Of a stretch of DNA of 64,000 nucleotides, positions 60,376 to 64,000 are shown piece by piece; the first letter of the stretch is position 1; each line of letters begins with the position of its first letter. The stretch covers positions 434,001 to 498,000 of the forward strand of contig NZ_WQDY01000002.1 of assembly GCF_013033355.1 (NCBI RefSeq), in the 5' to 3' direction. The DNA is from Ruegeria lacuscaerulensis. GTDB taxonomy: Bacteria > Pseudomonadota > Alphaproteobacteria > Rhodobacterales > Rhodobacteraceae. The notes under the pieces are model-generated. The model was not told where the DNA came from. It saw only the letters and a list, made by a program, of their open reading frames with translations, and did no database searches. The translations under genes were made by a program, and so were the position numbers.

Positions 60376-61178
60376 GCGACACTCCCCAAATCACTGACAG
60401 CCATTGCCATCTGGACTTCCCCGATTTCGAAGGCCAGTTGGACCAGATCGTTGCCAATGCGATTGACGCGGGCGTGACCCGAATGGTCACGATCTGCACC
60501 AAACTGCGCAACGAACCAAGCGTCCGCGCGATAGCCGACGCCCACGCCTCCGTCTTCTACGCCGCGGGCACCCACCCCATGAGCGCTGCGGATGAGCCGA
60601 TGGCCACCGTAGACGAACTGGTCGCACTGTCCCGGCATCCCAAGTTCGTTGGTATTGGTGAAACCGGGCTGGATTACCACTACACCGCCGACAGCGCCGA
60701 AGTGCAAAAACAATCTCTGCGCGTCCATATCGAGGCGGCCCAGCGCACCGGCCTACCCCTGATTATCCACGCCCGTGCAGCGGACGAGGACATGGCCCGC
60801 ATTCTGGCCGAGGAACATCAAAACGCGCCTTATTCCTGTGTGATGCACTGCTTTTCGTCGTCGGCGGAACTGGCCAAAGCCGCGCTGGATCTGGGTTTTT
60901 ACCTGTCCATGTCCGGCATCGCGGCCTTCCCCAAAAGCCAGGAGCTGCGCGATATCTTCGCCACCGCCCCGGTCGACCGCATTCTGGTTGAAACCGATGC
61001 GCCCTATCTGGCCCCGCCCCCGTTTCGCGGCAAACGCAACGAGCCCGCCTATACCGCCCACACCGCCCGCAAGGGGGCCGAGGTGTTCGGCATGGACTAT
61101 GCCGATTTCGCCGTGCAGACCCAGTTGAACTTCGAGCGGCTGTTTACCAAAGCCGCGACCTACAAGGCGGCTGCATGA
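60372..61178 (+). CDS. tatD: TatD-family metal-dependent deoxyribonuclease
   Basis: A 268-residue TIM-barrel hydrolase. The metal ligands are in TDSHCHLDF, GETGLDYHY, IHARAADED and the conserved VETDAPYLAPPPFRGKRNEP. TatD/YcfH proteins have DNase activity in vitro and sit next to holB in many proteobacteria, probably YcfH-like. Start and stop overlap both neighbours by ATGA. Confidence 0.95.
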   Translation: MSDTPQITDSHCHLDFPDFEGQLDQIVANAIDAGVTRMVTICTKLRNEPSVRAIADAHASVFYAAGTHPMSAADEPMATVDELVALSRHPKFVGIGETGLDYHYTADSAEVQKQSLRVHIEAAQRTGLPLIIHARAADEDMARILAEEHQNAPYSCVMHCFSSSAELAKAALDLGFYLSMSGIAAFPKSQELRDIFATAPVDRILVETDAPYLAPPPFRGKRNEPAYTAHTARKGAEVFGMDYADFAVQTQLNFERLFTKAATYKAAA

Positions 61179-61972
61179 CCCAGCTGCGCTGCACCATTTT
61201 GGGCTGCGGATCTTCCGGCGGCGTGCCTCGGCTGGGCGGGCACTGGGGCGAGTGTGATCCCGAGAACCCAAAGAACATCCGCCGTCGCTGCTCGATGCTG
61301 GTAGAACGGGACGGGCCCGAGGGCACAACTTCGGTCCTGATCGACACTACACCGGATATGCGCAGTCAGTTACTGGATACGGGTACTGGGCGGCTGGACG
61401 GGGTGGTCTACACCCACAGCCATGCCGACCACGTCCACGGCATCGACGACCTGCGTATGATCGTGTTCAACATGCGCACCCGTGTGCCCGTCTGGGCCGA
61501 TGGCGACACTCAGAACGACCTGCTCGGGCGGTTCGGATATGCGTTCATCCAGCCTGACAGCTCGCCCTACCCGCCGATCCTTGATCTGAAAACCATCAGT
61601 GGCCCGTTCGAGATCGACGGCCCCGGCGGCCCGATCCCGTTGCAGCCGTTCAAGGTTAATCACGGCTCGATCGACGCGTTGGGCTTTCGGATTGGCGGAC
61701 TGGTCTATCTGCCTGACGTGGCCGAGATCTATGACGACGCATGGCCTGCACTGCAAGGGCTGGACTGTTTGGTCATCGACGCACTGCGCCGCACGCCGCA
61801 TCCAACTCACGCGCATCTGGAAAAGACGCTCGGTTGGATCGAACAGCTCCAGCCCAAGCGCGCGGTGTTGACCAATATGCACATCGATTTGGACTACGCC
61901 ACGGTCGAGGCTGAAACCGCCGACCACATCACCCCTGCCTATGATGGCATGGTGATCCATCAGGCCCTTTAA
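61175..61972 (+). CDS. Metallo-beta-lactamase fold phosphodiesterase (PhnP-like)
   Basis: A 265-residue hydrolase. The start LGCGSSGGVPRLGGHWGECD and RRRCSMLVERD are characteristic of PhnP and relatives, and HSHADHVHGIDDLR is the metallo-beta-lactamase metal motif. PhnP hydrolyses cyclic phosphates such as 5-phosphoribosyl 1,2-cyclic phosphate; here no phosphonate genes are near, so its in vivo substrate is unclear. The start overlaps tatD (ATGA). Confidence 0.93.
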   Translation: MTQLRCTILGCGSSGGVPRLGGHWGECDPENPKNIRRRCSMLVERDGPEGTTSVLIDTTPDMRSQLLDTGTGRLDGVVYTHSHADHVHGIDDLRMIVFNMRTRVPVWADGDTQNDLLGRFGYAFIQPDSSPYPPILDLKTISGPFEIDGPGGPIPLQPFKVNHGSIDALGFRIGGLVYLPDVAEIYDDAWPALQGLDCLVIDALRRTPHPTHAHLEKTLGWIEQLQPKRAVLTNMHIDLDYATVEAETADHITPAYDGMVIHQAL

Positions 61973-62014
61973 ATAGCCCATGGTGCCTGCCGCAATACTC
62001 CACAGGATGGCACC

Positions 62015-62947
62015 ATGCTGCAAAGCCTGATCGACGTTATCCTGCCAGTATTTCTGGTGATCGGAGCCGGGTACACAGCCACCGCGTTGGGCTATTTCAA
62101 AGAGGCCCATATCGACGGGCTGATGAAGTTCACTCAGGGGTTCGCCATCCCGTGCCTGCTATTTCTGGCCATCGCCAATCTGGACCTCGGTGCCAGTTTC
62201 GACCCGCGCCTGCTGTTCAGTTTCTACACAGCTGCGGGTCTATGTTTCTGCGCCGGCCTGTTCGGTGCGCGCCTGATTTTCCGGCGCGAGTGGGAAGATT
62301 GCGTCGCCATCGGCTTCTGCTGCCTGTTCTCTAACTCGGTCCTGCTGGGGCTGCCCATTACCGAGCGCGCTTATGGCCCCGAAAACCTCGCGGGGAACTA
62401 TGCAATCATCGCCTTCCATGCGCCATTTTGCTATGGCATCGGCATCACGGTGATGGAGGTCATTCGTAGTCGCGGCCACGGTGGCATACGGATGGTGCGC
62501 TCGGTCTTGTCAGCTATGTTCCGCAATGCACTGATCCTGGGGATAGCGTTGGGGTTTATCGTAAACCTATCCGGGATCGGTGTGCCCGGAGTGGTCGATG
62601 ACGCTCTTGGCTTGATCACCCGTGCGGCCCTGCCCGGCGCGTTGTTTGCCTTGGGCGGCGTACTGGTCAAATATCGACCCGAAGGCGATTTACGCACCAT
62701 TGCCTATGTCTGCGGCGTTTCGCTTATGCTGCACCCCAGCCTTGTGTGGTTGTTCGGCTCGACTGTGGGATTGCCGCAAGACTTGTTCCGCTCAGGCGTG
62801 CTGAACGCTGCCATGGCACCCGGCTTTAACGCCTATATATTCGCGAACATGTATGGCCGCGCCAAACGGGTCGCGGCCTCCTCCGTTTTAGTCGGCACCG
62901 GCGCCTCGATCCTGACGGTCTGGCTGTGGCTTACGTTGTTGGGTTAA
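62015..62947 (+). CDS. AEC-family transporter
   Basis: A 310-residue inner-membrane carrier with about ten hydrophobic segments in two halves, as in auxin efflux carrier/malonate MdcF-like proteins. Landmarks are VILPVFLVIGAGYTATALGY at the N-terminus, SNSVLLGLPITERAYG in the first half and SGVLNAAMAPGFNAYIFANMY near the end. It probably exports or exchanges a small organic anion. It stands 42 bases after the phosphodiesterase gene and may be co-transcribed; substrate unknown. Confidence 0.92.
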   Translation: MLQSLIDVILPVFLVIGAGYTATALGYFKEAHIDGLMKFTQGFAIPCLLFLAIANLDLGASFDPRLLFSFYTAAGLCFCAGLFGARLIFRREWEDCVAIGFCCLFSNSVLLGLPITERAYGPENLAGNYAIIAFHAPFCYGIGITVMEVIRSRGHGGIRMVRSVLSAMFRNALILGIALGFIVNLSGIGVPGVVDDALGLITRAALPGALFALGGVLVKYRPEGDLRTIAYVCGVSLMLHPSLVWLFGSTVGLPQDLFRSGVLNAAMAPGFNAYIFANMYGRAKRVAASSVLVGTGASILTVWLWLTLLG

Positions 62948-63018
62948 TACGTTCGCAAGGCGCATTGACTTCGCCAAAACACACGCCACCTTTGTTAGAA
63001 CCAAGCAGGATCGCACCT

Positions 63019-63717
63019 ATGCCAAACGCTGTAATTGTCGCCCACGGTCAACCGTCTGACCCCGATCCAGCCGAAGCGGCCCTGGCGGCTTATGCGGCCG
63101 AGGTGAATAAAATGTGCGGTGGGGTGAATGTCACTTCTGCAACGCTCGCTGCGCCAAGCAGGCTAGAACATTGCCTGGACGACTTACCTGACGACACGGT
63201 GATTTACCCATTGTTCATGGCCAAAGGTTGGTTTGTCACTAGCGCTTTGCCAAAACGGCTGGGGGGAAGAGAATTGCGCATCCTCGATCCTCTTGGCGTT
63301 GATAAAGCCCTTCCAGCCATCGCTGCCGATGCGATTGGATCGGCCATCCAAACACACACTTGGTCAACAGACCAGTGCAACTTGATCCTCGCCGCACATG
63401 GGTCGGGTCGCAGTCGCAATCCTTCGGCTGTCGCCAATCAGTTCGCGGAACTTGTGAGTGAGAGGATCAAACTGAAGTCCATCCGGGTAGGATTCGTTGA
63501 AGAGGCCCCTTCGATTTCTGAGGCAGCAACAAACTCTGGGCAAATCGCGCTTTGCCTGCCTTTCTTCGCGTGCCGCGGCGGTCATGTGTTGGAAGATGTA
63601 CCTCAGGAATTGGAACAAGCTGGATTTCAAGGAAAAGTCATGCCTGTAATAGGCGAACTGCCCGGAGTAAAACGCCACATCTCGGCTGTTCTGGCGCAGG
63701 CTTTCGAAAAAGTTTAA
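63019..63717 (+). CDS. CbiX/SirB-like sirohydrochlorin chelatase-type protein
   Basis: A 232-residue two-half protein. VIVAHGQPSDPDP at the N-terminus and LAAHGSGRSRNPSAVANQ in the second half are the repeated chelatase His motifs; PLFMAKGWFVTSALP and CLPFFACRGGHVLEDVP are equivalent metal-loop segments. Such proteins insert Co or Fe into sirohydrochlorin for cobalamin or siroheme. ATG 63019 is chosen over a farther start inside the transporter gene. Cobalamin-related context is absent nearby, so the metal is unknown. Confidence 0.85.
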   Translation: MPNAVIVAHGQPSDPDPAEAALAAYAAEVNKMCGGVNVTSATLAAPSRLEHCLDDLPDDTVIYPLFMAKGWFVTSALPKRLGGRELRILDPLGVDKALPAIAADAIGSAIQTHTWSTDQCNLILAAHGSGRSRNPSAVANQFAELVSERIKLKSIRVGFVEEAPSISEAATNSGQIALCLPFFACRGGHVLEDVPQELEQAGFQGKVMPVIGELPGVKRHISAVLAQAFEKV

Positions 63718-63728
63718 GTCGTGAAAGC

Positions 63729-64000
63729 TTAGTGCGGCGAGGCTTGCGACTGCGCAGATTGTACGCGCTGACCCAAAAATGACGAATACAGGCAATGCCT
63801 TGATCGCCCCATTCGCTTGGCCTCATAGAGGGCCTGATCTGCCGCATTCAAAATCTCGGCTGCTTTCGGCGCCTGAAACTGCGTCGACAACGCAGTGCCA
63901 ATACTAGCTGATATCTGACACACGGAACCCTCAAAGATCATGGGTTGTCGCAACCTGTCAATCAGGCGGGACGCAATTGCGGACAGAACAGATTCGTCGA
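63729..64000 (-). CDS. GGDEF-domain protein, C-terminal part (cut by window edge)
   Basis: The last 90 codons of a diguanylate cyclase-like protein run off the right edge. IASRLIDRLRQPM, SASIGTAL and ILNAADQALYEAKRMGRSR are the standard end of a GGDEF domain that makes cyclic di-GMP; the catalytic GG(D/E)EF loop is outside the window, so activity cannot be judged. Convergent with the CbiX-like gene, stops 11 bases apart. Confidence 0.88.
   Translation of the reverse strand, partial: DESVLSAIASRLIDRLRQPMIFEGSVCQISASIGTALSTQFQAPKAAEILNAADQALYEAKRMGRSRHCLYSSFLGQRVQSAQSQASPH

Noticed and set aside
61370..62110. Minus-strand frame of 246 codons across the PhnP-like gene
   Set aside because: Fully antisense to a gene with clear metal-binding motifs; no start signal.

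Overview
The window reads as a marine Roseobacter-clade alphaproteobacterium (Rhodobacterales). The main reasons are the conserved core run SPOR lipoprotein-dacC-tmk-holB-tatD-phnP-like at the right end, a TMADH-like/Rieske/MttB-type quaternary-amine operon, and protein sequences typical of that group. This is inference from sequence character; no database was searched.

Layout. (1) 1-5.3 kb: left part of a phage- or satellite-like island: truncated tyrosine integrase, AlpA-type regulator, Cys-rich small protein, P4-type primase-helicase with inverted iterons just downstream, and two small phage-type genes. (2) 5.3-16.2 kb: accessory chromosome: cspA, fatty acid desaturase, a minus-strand group (Cys-repeat secreted protein, 45-aa membrane protein, HTH-like protein, ParB-like domain), a P-loop NTPase, a secreted Ntn hydrolase, ankyrin and YHS exported proteins, and a TPR adenylate cyclase. 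The gaps carry degenerate intergenic repeats. (3) 16.2-27.0 kb: an eight-gene minus-strand operon (spermidine/putrescine-type ABC importer, TMADH-like flavoprotein, Rieske oxygenase, MttB-superfamily protein, class III aminotransferase) opposite a TetR gene, with a perfect 20-bp palindrome between them. (4) 27.4-29.6 kb: methyltransferase, LysR regulator, small P-loop kinase.

(5) 29.9-44.6 kb: a complete-looking exopolysaccharide locus: three glycosyltransferases, a flippase, an outer-membrane export lipoprotein, GalU, a GT26/phosphoglycosyltransferase fusion, a chain-length (PCP) protein, a polymerase, a hybrid histidine kinase and a LuxR-type response regulator. Four copies of the inverted repeat TATCC-N4/5-GGATA lie 70-95 bp upstream of start codons in this locus and almost nowhere else that I noticed; three have the same second box at the same spacing. 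I read this as the binding site of the locus's own regulator. (6) 44.8-49.2 kb: HlyU-like protein, two tandem MscS channels, a secreted IalB-like protein.

(7) 49.6-55.9 kb: a compact mobile unit with no capsid genes: terminase large subunit, DUF5681, ParB-methyltransferase fusion on one strand, and DUF3489, DUF2924, large serine recombinase on the other, followed by repeated TCCCTG-containing inverted repeats and a tRNA-Ser gene. This is the best candidate for an undescribed system. (8) 56.3-64.0 kb: housekeeping genes ending in a truncated GGDEF protein.

Functions are assigned by reading motifs by eye; start codons were chosen from Shine-Dalgarno position, overlaps and family N-termini.
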